DNA from: an uncultured Bacteroidales bacterium
GTDB taxonomy: Bacteria; Bacteroidota; Bacteroidia; Bacteroidales; UBA932
Assembly (NCBI GenBank): GCA_946415475.1
Contig: CAMKSQ010000001.1
Location: 124,001 to 188,000 of the forward strand
Direction: 5' to 3'
Length of the DNA: 64,000 bases
The notes beneath the pieces were generated by a model. That model worked only from the letters and a program-made list of their open reading frames with translations. It was not told the DNA's origin and did no database searches. The translations under genes were made by a program, and so were the position numbers. Shown here piece after piece: positions 1 through 11,455 of this stretch; within the stretch, counting starts at the first letter, position 1; each line of letters begins with the position of its first letter.

Positions 1-35
1 AAAACAGTTTTTTCATATTAATAATGGTTAATTAG

Positions 36-2615
36 TTATTCATTATCCTGGGATTCCATGTTCTGGGAGTCGCCACCCTCTGCCGGAAGCTCGGTGCCTT
101 CTGCGGCCTGGCTTTCTTCCTCGTCGCTATGGGCGACCACGGAAACGGCGGCAATGGCGTCCTTTTCACGGATGTTGATGAGCTTTACGCCCTGAGTAGC
201 ACGTCCGGCCACACGAATGGTGGAAACGGGCATTCGGATGGTCATACCGCTCCGGCAGATAATCATCAGGTCATCCTCGTCCGTGACGTTCTTGATGGTT
301 ACCAGGGCGCCGGTCTTCTCCGTGATATTCAACGTTCTGACGCCCTTGGCGCCACGGGAAGTCTGGCGGTAATCCAGCGGGTCTGAGCGTTTGCCATAAC
401 CGTTCTCCGAGACGGCAAGTACCTGGCGTTTGCCGGCGTCTTCCGCCAGGGGATCATGGCATACAACACCTACCACGTAGTCCCCTTCAGCAAGATTGAT
501 GCCACGGACACCGGTGGAGGTGCGGCCCATAGCACGGGCTTCCGCCTCATCGAAGCGTACGCAGCGGCCGCCGTGGGCAGCAATCATGATGTTGCAGCGG
601 CCGTTGGTAAGCAGCGCGGCCAGCAGTTCGTCATCCTCGCGGATGTTGATGGCATTGACGCCATTGGTGCGCGGGCGGGAGTAGGCTTCCAGGGAAGTCT
701 TCTTGACCACGCCGTTGCGGGTGAACATCATGATGTAGTTGTTGTTGATAAACTCCTCATCCTTGAGCGTTTTCACGTTCAGGTAGGCACGGACGCTGTC
801 ATCCGGGTCGATCATGAGGATGTTCTGGATGGCGCGGCCCTTGGAGGTGCGGTTGCCTTCCGGAATTTCGTATACCTTGAGCCAGTAGCACTTGCCCTTC
901 CGGGTGAACAGGAGCATGGTGCTGTGGGTGTTAGCAATATAAATGTGCTCGATGAAGTCTTCGTCACGGGTGGCGCTGCCCTTCATACCCACGCCGCCGC
1001 GGTTCTGGGTGCGGAATTCCGTGAGCGGGGTGCGCTTGATGTAGCCCAGGTGGCTGATGGTGATGACCTGGTCTTCATCGGCATAGAAGTCCTCGGGGTT
1101 GAATTCGTCTTCCGAGAGGGTGATTTCCGTGCGACGGGCGTCTCCGTAGCGGGCCTTGAGGTCCTGGGTCTCCGTTTTTACCACGTTGAACTGTTCCTCC
1201 ACCGAGGCCAGGATCTGGTTGCAGCGGTCGATGAACTTCATGAGGTCATCGTACTCGTTCTGCAGCTTTTCACGCTCCAAGCCAACCAGCTGACGCAGAC
1301 GCATTTCCACGATAGCGGCAGCCTGGACGTCCGTGAACTGGTAGCGGTCTACCAGCATCTGGCGGGCTTCGTCAATGCTCTTGGATTCGTAACGGATGAT
1401 ATGGACGATTTCGTCGATGAGGTCCATGGCCTTGAGGAGACCTTCCAGGATGTGGGCGCGCTTCTGAGCTTTGTCCAGCTCGAACTTGGTGCGGCGCACT
1501 ACAACCTCGTGGCGGAAGTCCACGAACTCCTTGATGATTTCCTTGAGGCTGAGGGTGCGGGGACGGCCCTTCACCAGCGCCACATTGTTGAACGAGAAGC
1601 TGGACTGCAGCGGGCTGTACTTGAACAGCAAGTTGAGCACTACGCCGGAGTTGGTTCCCTGCTTGAGGCGGATGACCACGCGGGTTTCTCCGCGGGAGCT
1701 TTCATCGTTGATGTAGGAAATGCCCTCCACCTTTTTCTCATCGGCCAGCTGGGCGATTTTCTCAATCATCTCCCGCTTGTTCACCATGTACGGAATTTCC
1801 GTGACCACGATGGTTTCACGGCCATGGTCGTCTACCTCGATTTCCGTCTTGGAGCGGATGACCACGCGGCCGCGGCCGGTTTCATAGGCTTCCTTGATGC
1901 CGGAAACGCCCATCACGATGCCGCCCGTAGGGAAATCCGGGCCCTTGATGTAGTGCATGAGCTCATCCGTGGTGATTTCCGGATTGTCGATGTATGCGCA
2001 GATGGCATCGCAGCACTCGCCCAGGTTGTGGGGAGCCATATTGGTGGCCATACCCACGGCGATACCCGATGCGCCGTTCAGCAGCAGCAGCGGAGCCTTG
2101 GTGGGCAGTACAGTGGGTTCCTCAAGGGTATCGTCGAAGTTGAGGGTCATGTCCACGGTATCCTTGTCCATATCTCCCAGGACGTCTTCCGCCATCTTCT
2201 GGAGTTTGGCCTCCGTGTAACGCATGGCAGCCGGCGAGTCACCGTCTACCGAGCCAAAGTTACCCTGGCCCTTCACCATGGGATAGCGCTGGTTCCATTC
2301 CTGGCCCAGGCGCACCATGGCGTCATATACGCTGGAGTCTCCGTGGGGGTGGAACTTACCCATGACCTCACCCACGATACGGGCGCTCTTCTTGGTTTGT
2401 CCGTTGTAGCTCAGGCCCATGTTGTCCATGCCGAACAGGACGCGCCGCTGTACGGGTTTGAGGCCGTCACGGGCATCCGGCAGGGCACGGGAAACAATCA
2501 CCGACATGGAATAGTCGATGTATGCGGTGCGCATCTCATGGTCTATTTCCACCTGCTCGATGTAGCCGGTTCCGGGCACTTCTTCCAACTGATTCTTCTC
2601 TTCGTTATTGTCCAT
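36..2615 (-). CDS. gyrA: DNA gyrase subunit A
   Basis: N-terminus with [31 protein letters not shown]-terminal beta-pinwheel repeats; full-length ORF. Confidence 0.98.
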   Translation of the reverse strand: MDNNEEKNQLEEVPGTGYIEQVEIDHEMRTAYIDYSMSVIVSRALPDARDGLKPVQRRVLFGMDNMGLSYNGQTKKSARIVGEVMGKFHPHGDSSVYDAMVRLGQEWNQRYPMVKGQGNFGSVDGDSPAAMRYTEAKLQKMAEDVLGDMDKDTVDMTLNFDDTLEEPTVLPTKAPLLLLNGASGIAVGMATNMAPHNLGECCDAICAYIDNPEITTDELMHYIKGPDFPTGGIVMGVSGIKEAYETGRGRVVIRSKTEIEVDDHGRETIVVTEIPYMVNKREMIEKIAQLADEKKVEGISYINDESSRGETRVVIRLKQGTNSGVVLNLLFKYSPLQSSFSFNNVALVKGRPRTLSLKEIIKEFVDFRHEVVVRRTKFELDKAQKRAHILEGLLKAMDLIDEIVHIIRYESKSIDEARQMLVDRYQFTDVQAAAIVEMRLRQLVGLEREKLQNEYDDLMKFIDRCNQILASVEEQFNVVKTETQDLKARYGDARRTEITLSEDEFNPEDFYADEDQVITISHLGYIKRTPLTEFRTQNRGGVGMKGSATRDEDFIEHIYIANTHSTMLLFTRKGKCYWLKVYEIPEGNRTSKGRAIQNILMIDPDDSVRAYLNVKTLKDEEFINNNYIMMFTRNGVVKKTSLEAYSRPRTNGVNAINIREDDELLAALLTNGRCNIMIAAHGGRCVRFDEAEARAMGRTSTGVRGINLAEGDYVVGVVCHDPLAEDAGKRQVLAVSENGYGKRSDPLDYRQTSRGAKGVRTLNITEKTGALVTIKNVTDEDDLMIICRSGMTIRMPVSTIRVAGRATQGVKLINIREKDAIAAVSVVAHSDEEESQAAEGTELPAEGGDSQNMESQDNE

Positions 2616-2650
2616 TTTATTCGATGAAATTACTTATCTTTATAAACATA

Positions 2651-2681
2651 CAAAGATAAGAAAAAAAATTGATTCCGACAA
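2651..2681 (-). promoter_or_regulatory. Bacteroidota-type promoter for gyrA (TTG-N20-TATCTTTG)
   Basis: Reverse strand reads TTG then 20 nt then TATCTTTG about 35 nt upstream of the gyrA ATG. Confidence 0.6.
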
Positions 2682-2694
2682 CCCTAAAATTGGC

Positions 2695-3564
2695 TTATTT
2701 TGACGATACGTCCACCCAGCGGATATCGCTGTCCCGGCGCCACCAGGTGAGCTGGCGTTTGGCGTAGTGGCGCGTATTGGCCTGGATGTGGCGGACGGTG
2801 GTTTCCAGGTCATATTGACCGTCGAAGTACTCGAAGAATTCCCGGTATCCCACGGTTTGCAGGGCGGGCAGGTCCCGGTACGGCAGCATGGCGCGGGCCT
2901 CCCCTTCCAGCCCCTCTGCCACCATCTGCTCCACACGGGCGTTGATGCGCTCGTACAGCTGCTCCCTGGGCCGCTCCAGGCCCGTTTTTACAATCTTGAA
3001 ATCCCGCTGCTTGAAACTGCGCGTTTTAAAGGAGGAGAAAGGCTGGCCGGTGTACATGCTCACCTCAAGGGCGCGCACCACCCGCTGGCCGTTGTTCATG
3101 TCCAGTTCCTCGTAGGAAACGGGGTCCAGTTCTTTCAACTGTTGGGCAAGCACTTCCACCCCTTCCGACTGCAGGCAGTCCATCAAGTGACGGCGCAGCT
3201 GCAGGGGCACCTCCGGAAAATCGTCCAGACCATAACAGAATGCGTCGATATACAGCATGGACCCGCCGCACATCACCAAATGCTCATGGCCCTCCGCAAA
3301 CAGGCGGTTCACAAGCTCCAAAGCCTCAACCTCATAGATGCCCGCCGTGTAGTTCCGCGTAATGGGAACCGTGCCTATAAAATAATGTTGCACTGCAGCC
3401 AGTTCCTCTTTCGAGGGTGCTGCAGTGCCAATGGTGAGTCCTTGATAAATTTGGCGGGAGTCGCAGGAGATAACGGGAGAGCCAACTTCAAGCGCACGTG
3501 CAATGGCATAGCCGGTTTTGCCGACAGCGGTGGGGCCCAGTATAATCTCCAGCGTTTTGGGCAT
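2695..3564 (-). CDS. miaA: tRNA dimethylallyltransferase
   Basis: ILGPTAVGKTGYAIARAL P-loop, SCDSRQIYQGL, ANTRHYAKRQLTWWRR. Confidence 0.97.
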   Translation of the reverse strand: MPKTLEIILGPTAVGKTGYAIARALEVGSPVISCDSRQIYQGLTIGTAAPSKEELAAVQHYFIGTVPITRNYTAGIYEVEALELVNRLFAEGHEHLVMCGGSMLYIDAFCYGLDDFPEVPLQLRRHLMDCLQSEGVEVLAQQLKELDPVSYEELDMNNGQRVVRALEVSMYTGQPFSSFKTRSFKQRDFKIVKTGLERPREQLYERINARVEQMVAEGLEGEARAMLPYRDLPALQTVGYREFFEYFDGQYDLETTVRHIQANTRHYAKRQLTWWRRDSDIRWVDVSSK

Positions 3565-3566
3565 GC

Positions 3567-4112
3567 CTATTCTTCGCCCTCTTCAAAGATTTCCTTGCCG
3601 TCTTCGTCCTCGTCCTCCTCCGGCTCATCGTCGAAATCTTCATCGTCCAGGTCATCGTCTGCCTCTCCGGGGAGATAACGCTGGCGGTCCGGAAGGTCCT
3701 CGAAGGCTACATAACCGTTCTCGAATTCCACGGGATTGGGGCCTTTGCTTTCTGCCAACTGCGGGAAGTCCGGCTGCACGGCCACGCCTTCCGCCTCCCC
3801 TTCCACGGTGATATTCACACTCTTACGATTGGTAACGTCGTAGAAATACACGAAATCCGTAGCACCGGCCTTGATTACCTTTTCCAGGGAAATTTCATCC
3901 ACGGTACCGGAGCCCAGGTCGAACAGGCCGTAACGGCCGACGACAGAACCGGTAATGTCCAGTGCCTTAAACATGATGATAGCGTCCTGAGGGAACTCAA
4001 GATCCGACCTGATCTGTTTATGAAGGGTGTACAGCGTGGTGGCGCCGTGCACGTTATATACTCTGAAAAATCCCTTGATACCTGAGAGGGTTACTCGCAG
4101 TTTGAATACCAT
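3567..4112 (-). CDS. pRiA4b ORF-3-like (TnpR passenger-like) domain protein
   Basis: Overall pattern LRVTLSGIKGFFRVYNVHGATTLYTLHKQIRSDLEF; acidic C-terminal tail. Confidence 0.6.
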   Translation of the reverse strand: MVFKLRVTLSGIKGFFRVYNVHGATTLYTLHKQIRSDLEFPQDAIIMFKALDITGSVVGRYGLFDLGSGTVDEISLEKVIKAGATDFVYFYDVTNRKSVNITVEGEAEGVAVQPDFPQLAESKGPNPVEFENGYVAFEDLPDRQRYLPGEADDDLDDEDFDDEPEEDEDEDGKEIFEEGEE

Positions 4113-4203
4113 ACTCTAAACACTTCTTTTTTCGGTAACACAAATATACGGCTTTTTTCCCGTTCCGTTGCAAATTATTGCAAAAATCACTAATTTCGTG
4201 TCG

Positions 4204-4806
4204 ATGGAAGAAGCATTCGACGCATATCGTTCCCTGGCGGCACCCTCGGAAGGCCTGTTCAAGGACAACGGGTCCCGGTTCATCGCCCTCGCCTACCCCG
4301 TAGAGACGGAGGAGGAGGTAAAGAACATCGTCGCAGCCCTCAGAAAAGAGTATCACGATGCTCGGCATCATTGCTATGCTTATCGGCTTGGATATCAGGG
4401 AAATATCTTCCGCGCCAGCGACGACGGAGAGCCCGCCGGAAGCGCCGGGCGTCCCATCCTGGGCCAGATAGACTCCGCCGGCCTGAGCGACGTCCTCGTA
4501 GTGGTGGTGCGTTATTTTGGTGGCATCAAGCTGGGCATCCCGGGGCTCATCCGGGCCTACAAAACTTCTACGGCGGATGCCATCGGCAACGGACAAATCG
4601 TCACCAAAATTGCCGGAAACAACTTCAAGGTTCATTTTGAATACTTGTCCATGAACGCCGTCATGAAGGTGCTCAAGGACATGGACCTGACGCCGCGGGC
4701 GCAGGATTTCGGGGAAAGTTGCACGCTGGAAGTGCGGGTGCGGCTGTCTTCCGTGGCAGATTTTAAAAATCGGCTGGAAACTTTCGCAAAAATAGAAGAA
4801 ATATAG
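4204..4806 (+). CDS. YigZ/IMPACT family protein
   Basis: RHHCYAYRLG...ASDDGEPAGSAGRPIL, VVVRYFGGIKLGIPGLIRAY motifs; start set at MEEAFDAYR rather than the ORF-track 4168. Confidence 0.93.
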   Translation: MEEAFDAYRSLAAPSEGLFKDNGSRFIALAYPVETEEEVKNIVAALRKEYHDARHHCYAYRLGYQGNIFRASDDGEPAGSAGRPILGQIDSAGLSDVLVVVVRYFGGIKLGIPGLIRAYKTSTADAIGNGQIVTKIAGNNFKVHFEYLSMNAVMKVLKDMDLTPRAQDFGESCTLEVRVRLSSVADFKNRLETFAKIEEI

Positions 4807-4862
4807 GTTTTATGAATAAAAAATCTTAACTTGCAAGACCATAATTAATATACTAAAACACC

Positions 4863-5939
4863 ATGCCAAAAAAAGTTCATGTTTTTAATGCCGGCCCCTG
4901 CCTGTTGCCGCAGGTCGCCATCGACAATACCATCGAAGCCTTAAAAGATTTCAGCGGTACCGGAATATCCCTGTTGTCCATCAGCCACCGCACCAAGGAG
5001 TGGGATGCCGTCATGGACGAATGCCGCGCCCTGTGGAAGGAACTCCTTCATATTCCCGACACGCACGAGGCCGTGTTCCTGGGCGGAGGCGCATCGCTGC
5101 AGTTCCTGTATGTCGCCATGAATTACCTGGAGAAGAAAGCAGCCTACCTGGATACCGGCGTATGGGCGCACAAGGCCCTCGTAGAGGCCCAGGGCATCGG
5201 TGAGGCCTATGCCATCGCCTGCTCCAAGGACAAGAACTACACCTATATTCCCAAGGGATTCGAAATCCCTGCAGACCTGGATTATCTGCACATCACCACC
5301 AACAACACCATTTACGGTACGGAAATCAAGACGGACATGGACTGCCCCTGCCCGCTCATCGCAGATATGTCTTCGGACATCATGTCCCGCCCGGTGGACG
5401 TGAGCAAGTATGACCTTATCTATGGCGGTGCCCAGAAGAACGTGGGACCCGCCGGCGTCATCTTCGCCATCATCCGCAAGGAATCCCTGGGCCGCGTGAC
5501 GCGCCACCTCCCTACCATGCTCAACTACCAGACCCACATCGACAAACTCTCCATGTTCAACACCCCGCCGGTGTTCGCCATCTTTGTCATGAAAGAGACC
5601 CTCAAGTGGATCAAGAGCATGGGCGGCGTAGAGGCCATCCAGAAAATCAACGAGAAGAAGGCTCAGCTCCTCTATGACGAAATCGACCGCAACTCCCTGT
5701 TCGTAGGCACCGCCGCCAAGGAGGACCGTTCCCTGATGAACGTGTGCTTCGTGATGGCTCCCGGCAAGGAAGAACTCCAGGACGAATTCTTCGCCTTTGC
5801 CAAAGAGCACGGCATGGTGGGCATCAAGGGGCACCGCAGCGTAGGCGGTTTCCGCGCCTCCCTGTACAACGCCTGCCCCATCGAGAGCGTCCAGGCCCTG
5901 GTAGACTGCATGAAAGAATTTGAAGCCCTCAAGAAATGA
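4863..5939 (+). CDS. serC: Phosphoserine aminotransferase
   Basis: [37 protein letters not shown]. Confidence 0.96.
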   Translation: MPKKVHVFNAGPCLLPQVAIDNTIEALKDFSGTGISLLSISHRTKEWDAVMDECRALWKELLHIPDTHEAVFLGGGASLQFLYVAMNYLEKKAAYLDTGVWAHKALVEAQGIGEAYAIACSKDKNYTYIPKGFEIPADLDYLHITTNNTIYGTEIKTDMDCPCPLIADMSSDIMSRPVDVSKYDLIYGGAQKNVGPAGVIFAIIRKESLGRVTRHLPTMLNYQTHIDKLSMFNTPPVFAIFVMKETLKWIKSMGGVEAIQKINEKKAQLLYDEIDRNSLFVGTAAKEDRSLMNVCFVMAPGKEELQDEFFAFAKEHGMVGIKGHRSVGGFRASLYNACPIESVQALVDCMKEFEALKK

Positions 5940-6856
5940 ACATCCTTTTAGCAACCCAAAAGCCCTTTGCCGCAGCCGCGGTTAAAGGCATTACCGATAT
6001 CCTGGAGGCCGCCGGTCATAAGGTAGCCAAATTGGAGAAATATGCGGAGCAAAGTGACCTGGTCGCCGCCGTGGCCGACGCAGAAGCCCTCATCATCCGT
6101 TCGGACAAAGTGACGGAGGAAGTGATGGCCGCCGCCCCCAAGCTCAAGATTGTGGTGCGTGCCGGTGCCGGCTTCGACAATGTGGACCTCGCTGCCGCCA
6201 CTGCACGGGGCATCGTGGTCATGAACACCCCCGGCCAGAACTCCAACGCCGTGGCGGAACTGGCCCTGTGCCTGATGATTTTCATGGCCCGCACCCAGCT
6301 TACTCCGGCCACCGGTTCCGAACTCCTGGGCAAGCGCCTGGGCGTACAGGCCTATGGCAACGTGGGCCGTCTGGTGGGCCAGAAGGCCAAGGCCCTGGGC
6401 ATGGAAATCTGCGCCCTGGATCCGTTCCTCACGGATGAGCAAATCATTGCCGGCGGTGCCCAGCCCGTCCACTCCGTGGAAGAGCTCTATGCTGCATCGG
6501 ATTACCTTTCCATCCACATCCCGGCCCTTCCCTCCACCATCAAGAGCATCGGCTATGACCTGGTCACCCGCATGCCCAAAGGCGCCACGCTGGTGAATAC
6601 GGCCAGAAAGGAAGTCATTGACGAAGAAGGGCTTATGAAGGCCCTGGAGGAGCGCACAGACCTCAAGTATGTGACCGACGTGATGCCGGACAACTATGCC
6701 GCCATGCAGGAAAAATTCGGCATGCGCGTTTTTGCCACTCCCAAGAAGATGGGCGCCCAGACGGCAGAGGCCAATGTAAACGCCGGCCTTGCCGCTGCAC
6801 GCCAGATTGTAGACTTCTTTGCAACAGGCAATCGTAAATTCCAAGTAAATAAATAA
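5936..6856 (+). CDS. serA: D-3-phosphoglycerate dehydrogenase-like 2-hydroxyacid dehydrogenase
   Basis: [39 protein letters not shown]; overlaps the serC stop by ATGA. Confidence 0.92.
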   Translation: MNILLATQKPFAAAAVKGITDILEAAGHKVAKLEKYAEQSDLVAAVADAEALIIRSDKVTEEVMAAAPKLKIVVRAGAGFDNVDLAAATARGIVVMNTPGQNSNAVAELALCLMIFMARTQLTPATGSELLGKRLGVQAYGNVGRLVGQKAKALGMEICALDPFLTDEQIIAGGAQPVHSVEELYAASDYLSIHIPALPSTIKSIGYDLVTRMPKGATLVNTARKEVIDEEGLMKALEERTDLKYVTDVMPDNYAAMQEKFGMRVFATPKKMGAQTAEANVNAGLAAARQIVDFFATGNRKFQVNK

Positions 6857-6858
6857 TT

Positions 6859-8157
6859 ATGGTACGAGTAAAACCGTTTGCGGCCATTCGCCCGCCCAAG
6901 AATCTGGTAACTGAAGTTGCCGCTCCCCCGTATGACGTCCTTAACTCGGAGGAAGCCCTGGCCATGGCCGGAGAAAAGAGCCTCCTGCACATTACCAAGC
7001 CGGAAATCGACTTTTCTCCCATCGCCGACGAACACGAACAGCGCACCTATGACAAGGCGGTAGCCAATTTCAAAGCCTGGAAAGCCAAAGGCTGGCTGGT
7101 TCAGGACGAGAAAGAAAAGTACTATGTCTATGCCCAGACCATGGGTAACCGCACCCAGTATGGCATCGTCCTGTGCGCCCACACCGACGACTACGAGAAA
7201 GGCATCATCAAGAAGCACGAACTCACCCTGAAGAAAAAGGAAGACGACCGCATGATCCACGTGCGTAACCAGAACGCCAATATCGAGCCCGTCTTCTTCG
7301 CCTTCAAGGACCACGCAGAACTGAACGGCATCATCGCCAAGACCGCCGCCGGCGAACCCGAGTACAAGTTCGTGGATGAGAACAACTTCACCCACACCTT
7401 CTGGGTAATCAGCGACGACGCCGTCATCAAGCGAATCACGGAAATCTTCACCAACGACATCGACGCCTTCTATGTGGCCGATGGTCACCACCGCACCGCC
7501 GCGGCCGCCCGCGTGGGTGCCGAAAAGCGTGCCAACAATCCTCACCACACCGGCAACGAGGAGTACAACTACTTCATGGCCGTGTGCTTCCCGCAGAGCC
7601 ACCTGGCCATCATCGACTACAACCGTGTGGTGAAAGACCTCAACGGCCTCAGCACCAAGGACTTCTTCAAGGCCCTGGAGGAGGATTTCGTGGTGGAATG
7701 CAAGTGCGACTGCACCAAGGACGGCGGCAAATGCGAGTGTGAGTATCCCTGCCACTGCAAGTGCTCCGAGATTTATCACCCCAGCGGGCTGCACAACTTC
7801 TCCATGTACATCGAGGGCGTATGGTACAGCCTCACCGCCAAGCCGGGCCGTTACAATGACAACGACCCCATCGGTGTGCTGGATGTGACCATCCTCTCCA
7901 ACCTGGTACTGGACAAGATCCTGGGCATCAAAGACCTGCGTACGGACAAGCGCATCGACTTCGTTGGTGGTATCCGTGGCCTGGAGGAACTCTCCCGCCG
8001 CGTGGATTCCGGAGAAATGAAAGTGGCCTTCGCCCTGTATCCGGTGTCCATGGACCAGCTCATCAACATTGCCGATACCGGCAACATCATGCCGCCCAAG
8101 ACCACCTGGTTCGAGCCCAAGCTCCGCAGTGGCCTAGCCATCCACTCCCTGGACTAA
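6859..8157 (+). CDS. DUF1015 family protein with cysteine-rich insert
   Basis: RVKPFAAIRPPKNLVTEVAAPPYDVLNSEEA, FYVADGHHRTAAAARVG; co-directional with serC-serA. Confidence 0.9.
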   Translation: MVRVKPFAAIRPPKNLVTEVAAPPYDVLNSEEALAMAGEKSLLHITKPEIDFSPIADEHEQRTYDKAVANFKAWKAKGWLVQDEKEKYYVYAQTMGNRTQYGIVLCAHTDDYEKGIIKKHELTLKKKEDDRMIHVRNQNANIEPVFFAFKDHAELNGIIAKTAAGEPEYKFVDENNFTHTFWVISDDAVIKRITEIFTNDIDAFYVADGHHRTAAAARVGAEKRANNPHHTGNEEYNYFMAVCFPQSHLAIIDYNRVVKDLNGLSTKDFFKALEEDFVVECKCDCTKDGGKCECEYPCHCKCSEIYHPSGLHNFSMYIEGVWYSLTAKPGRYNDNDPIGVLDVTILSNLVLDKILGIKDLRTDKRIDFVGGIRGLEELSRRVDSGEMKVAFALYPVSMDQLINIADTGNIMPPKTTWFEPKLRSGLAIHSLD

Positions 8158-8670
8158 CCCCCATAGCACCACACCAATACTCACGCTTACATTAAGCGAA
8201 TGTTTGGTCCCCTGCTGAGGGATTTCGAGTGAAAAGTCAGCGGCGTCTACAACTTCCTGTTGTACGCCGCTGACTTCGTTTCCGAAGACCAGGGCGTACT
8301 TGCGGCCGTGCTCCCGCCGGAAGTGATCCAACTTCACGGAATGGACGGTTTGCTCCACGGCCGCTACGGTATAGCCTTGTGCCTGTAATTGCTTCACAAG
8401 GGCCACCACGTCTTCCACATGCTCCGATGGCACGGATTCTTCTGCACCCAGGGCCACTTTGTGGAGTTCCGGAGACGGCGGGACGGGACAGATACCGCCC
8501 AGGTAGATTTTGTCTACGCCAAAGGCATCGGACGTACGGAAAGCGCTGCCCACGTTGTGCGCGCTGCGGATATTGTCCAGCACCAACACCAGTCCGCTTT
8601 CCTTCCGGTGGCGATATTGCTCGGCCGTCAATCGACCCAACTCAATATTGAGAAGTTTTCTGTCTTTCAT
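8134..8670 (-). CDS. TrmH/SpoU-family RNA 2'-O-methyltransferase
   Basis: LVLDNIRSAHNVGSAFRTSDAFGVDKIYLGG, LVFGNEVSGVQQEVVDAAD; start set at MKDRKLLN. Confidence 0.9.
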   Translation of the reverse strand: MKDRKLLNIELGRLTAEQYRHRKESGLVLVLDNIRSAHNVGSAFRTSDAFGVDKIYLGGICPVPPSPELHKVALGAEESVPSEHVEDVVALVKQLQAQGYTVAAVEQTVHSVKLDHFRREHGRKYALVFGNEVSGVQQEVVDAADFSLEIPQQGTKHSLNVSVSIGVVLWGLVQGVDG

Positions 8671-8739
8671 GTTGCAAAGGTAAAGGTTTTCTCGTAAATT
8701 TGTAGAAATATAACGCACGTAAAATACTAACCACTTAAT

Positions 8740-10083
8740 ATGAAACGCGATACTCAGCTTTTTGACCTTATCAACAAGGAACAGCAGCGCCAGGCCGCCG
8801 GTCTGGAACTCATTGCATCAGAGAACTATGTCACCGATGAGTTGCTGGAAGCCATGGGCTCCGTGTGCACCAACAAATACGCAGAGGGCTACCCCGGCAA
8901 GCGCTATTATGGCGGGTGCGAGGTCGTGGACCAGATCGAACAGCTGGCCATCGACCGTCTGTGTGCCCTGTATGAGGCAGAATATGCCAACGTGCAGCCG
9001 CACTCCGGTGCGCAGGCCAATATGGCCGTCACCATGGCCATCCTCAAACCTGGCGACACCTTCATGGGGCTGGACCTTTCCATGGGCGGCCACCTTACGC
9101 ACGGCTCCCCCGTCAACGCTTCCGGCATCCTGTATCATCCGGTGGCTTACGGGCTCAACCCGGAAACCGGTCGCATAGACTATGACCAGATGGAGCAAAA
9201 GGCCCTCGAGTGCAAGCCCAAGCTCATCATCGGCGGCGCATCGGCCTACTCCCGCGAATGGGACTACGAGCGCATGCGCGCTATCGCAGACAAGGTGGGC
9301 GCCATCCTGTGGATAGACATGGCCCATACCGCCGGCCTCATCGCCGCAGGCCTGCTGAAGAACCCGGTAAAATACGCCCATATCGTCACTTCTACCACCC
9401 ATAAGACGCTTCGCGGACCGCGCGGCGGTATCATCCTCATGGGCAAGGATTTCGACAACCCGTGGGGCCTCACCACACCCAAGGGTGAGATTAAGAAGAT
9501 GAGCGCCATCCTGAACTCCGCCGTGTTCCCCGGCATTCAGGGCGGACCGCTGGAGCATGTGATTGCCGCCAAGGCCGTGGCCTTCTGGGAGGCTGCCCAG
9601 CCGGAATACAAGGCGTACCAGAAGCAGGTGGCGGCCAACGCCGCCGCCATGTGCCAGGCCTTCTTGGACAAAGGCTACAAGATTATTTCCGGCGGCACGG
9701 ACAACCACCTCATGCTCATCGACTTACGCACAAAATTCCCGGATCTGACGGGCCGCGTTGCGGAGAAAGAACTGGTCCGCGCGGACATCACCGTGAACAA
9801 GAACATGGTGCCCTTTGACAGCCGCAGCGCCTTTGCCACCTCCGGCCTTCGTATCGGCACGCCCGCCATCACTTCCCGCGGCTTTGAGGAAAAGGATATG
9901 GTGCAGATTGTGGAACTGATCGACCGCGTGCTGGAATCGGCCAACAAACACTATGAAGCCCTTACCGCCAAGGAGCCCACGGAGGCCCAGACGGCAGAGC
10001 GTATCGCCCACAAACTTATTCTGGACGAGGTTAAACGCCAGGTCCACACCATGACCGCGGAAAGACCTCTGAACCGCTATTGA
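8740..10083 (+). CDS. glyA: Serine hydroxymethyltransferase
   Basis: [55 protein letters not shown]. Confidence 0.98.
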   Translation: MKRDTQLFDLINKEQQRQAAGLELIASENYVTDELLEAMGSVCTNKYAEGYPGKRYYGGCEVVDQIEQLAIDRLCALYEAEYANVQPHSGAQANMAVTMAILKPGDTFMGLDLSMGGHLTHGSPVNASGILYHPVAYGLNPETGRIDYDQMEQKALECKPKLIIGGASAYSREWDYERMRAIADKVGAILWIDMAHTAGLIAAGLLKNPVKYAHIVTSTTHKTLRGPRGGIILMGKDFDNPWGLTTPKGEIKKMSAILNSAVFPGIQGGPLEHVIAAKAVAFWEAAQPEYKAYQKQVAANAAAMCQAFLDKGYKIISGGTDNHLMLIDLRTKFPDLTGRVAEKELVRADITVNKNMVPFDSRSAFATSGLRIGTPAITSRGFEEKDMVQIVELIDRVLESANKHYEALTAKEPTEAQTAERIAHKLILDEVKRQVHTMTAERPLNRY

Positions 10084-10085
10084 TT

Positions 10086-11378
10086 ATGAAAAAGCGTATT
10101 CTTCTTTTAGGCTGCGTGTTGGCTTTTGTAGCCTGCACCCCCGGTACGCAACCTGTAAAGCCGCTCATCCCCTCCGGCACCACGCCCACCACGCCTTCGC
10201 AACCGGAACAGCCGGGACAGCCGGATGCCCTCAAGGTGGATGTAACCACTGGAGCAGCCAGTGATTTGACCGCCTTCTCTGCAACCCTTAACGGCAGCAG
10301 TGCCGGCGCCAATGCCACCATCCGCGAGGTCGGCTTTGAATGGGGCCCTACGGACCAGATGACCTATACGGAACAGTCCAGCGGCACCACCAGTTTCAGC
10401 GTCCAACTCCTAGACCTGGAGCCGCAGAGCACCTACTGGTATCGGGCCTATGTCATTCTCCAGCGAGACAATGAGATTAAGACCTTCTACGGGGAAAGCC
10501 GTTCCTTTACTACGCAGGCAAAGGACACGCCGTCTTCCTCTTCCGTTCCTGCCTGGGCAGAGATGCCGGTAGTAAACGTCAAGGAGAAGAACAACTATCT
10601 GGTCAGCAGCGCGGACGAGAATCTGTATATTGCCTGGCACTACAGCCCGGATGTCAAAGGGCCCGGCAACAAGCCAGCCCGCAACTATACGGTGTGTTTC
10701 AGTGCGGAAGACCACTGCCCCCTGTGGGTAGCGGCGCCACGGCACAGCATGTATGTGGGCAGTTCCGGACGCACAGATGCGTACAAAGCCGATCCTGACA
10801 TCCCCTCCGACATCCAGTACAAGTCCAAATCTACGGGCGGCGGATGCAACAAGGGCCACATGCTGGGCTCGGCGGAACGCACGTGCTCGCGTGCCACCAA
10901 TGAGCAGGTTTTCTATTACAGCAACATCGCCCCCCAATTGAGCAGCGGCTTCAACACCGGAGGCGGCGGATGGAACATCCTGGAAGATTTTGTAGACAAA
11001 CAGATGTGCAAGGATACCCTCTACGAGGTACTGGGTTGCTACTTTAAACAATACAAAGACGGTTATGGGAAATCAGCCTCCCCCGGAAAAATCTCCTTTG
11101 GCGGGCGTTCAGACGTCTCCATTCCCACCATGTACTACTATGTGCTGCTCCGTACCAAGAACGGAGACACCGGCAAACGGGTGCAGGACTGCAGCGCCTC
11201 GGAGCTCAAGTGCGTGGCTTTTGTCCGTGCCCACAGCAATGACCTCAAGGGGCAAGCCGTGACAAGCAAGGAACTCATGTCGGTAGAAGACCTGGAGCAG
11301 TTAACGGGAGTCACCTACTTCCCCAACGTTCCCAATGCCCCTAAGAGCACCTACTCCGCCGCAGACTGGGGGCTGTAG
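10086..11378 (+). CDS. Exported DNA/RNA non-specific endonuclease lipoprotein with FnIII-like N-terminal domain
   Basis: Lipoprotein signal MKKRILLLGCVLAFVAC; CNKGHMLGSAERT...FYYSNIAPQ matches the DRGH-nuclease core; ATG at 10086 (the ORF-track start is TTG). Confidence 0.85.
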   Translation: MKKRILLLGCVLAFVACTPGTQPVKPLIPSGTTPTTPSQPEQPGQPDALKVDVTTGAASDLTAFSATLNGSSAGANATIREVGFEWGPTDQMTYTEQSSGTTSFSVQLLDLEPQSTYWYRAYVILQRDNEIKTFYGESRSFTTQAKDTPSSSSVPAWAEMPVVNVKEKNNYLVSSADENLYIAWHYSPDVKGPGNKPARNYTVCFSAEDHCPLWVAAPRHSMYVGSSGRTDAYKADPDIPSDIQYKSKSTGGGCNKGHMLGSAERTCSRATNEQVFYYSNIAPQLSSGFNTGGGGWNILEDFVDKQMCKDTLYEVLGCYFKQYKDGYGKSASPGKISFGGRSDVSIPTMYYYVLLRTKNGDTGKRVQDCSASELKCVAFVRAHSNDLKGQAVTSKELMSVEDLEQLTGVTYFPNVPNAPKSTYSAADWGL

Positions 11379-11417
11379 CCTGGAATATAAGTAACTGTCC
11401 ATCAATATTATAGATTC

Positions 11418-11455
11418 ATGGACGGGAGCCCACAGGGCCTCCGTCCATTTATTTA
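11418..11455 (+). terminator. Rho-independent terminator after the endonuclease gene
   Basis: ATGGACGGGAGCCC-ACA-GGGCCTCCGTCCAT, 14-bp stem with one G-U pair, then TTATTT. Confidence 0.75.

Noticed and set aside
456-2627. 723-aa plus-strand ORF opposite gyrA
   Set aside because: Antisense shadow of a confident gyrA; no family signature and composition matches a reverse-complement artefact of GC-rich codons.
3567-4112. Transposon remnant suggested by the TnpR/pRiA4b-like protein
   Set aside because: No terminal repeats or transposase nearby; the protein sits in normal context beside miaA, so no mobile element was called.
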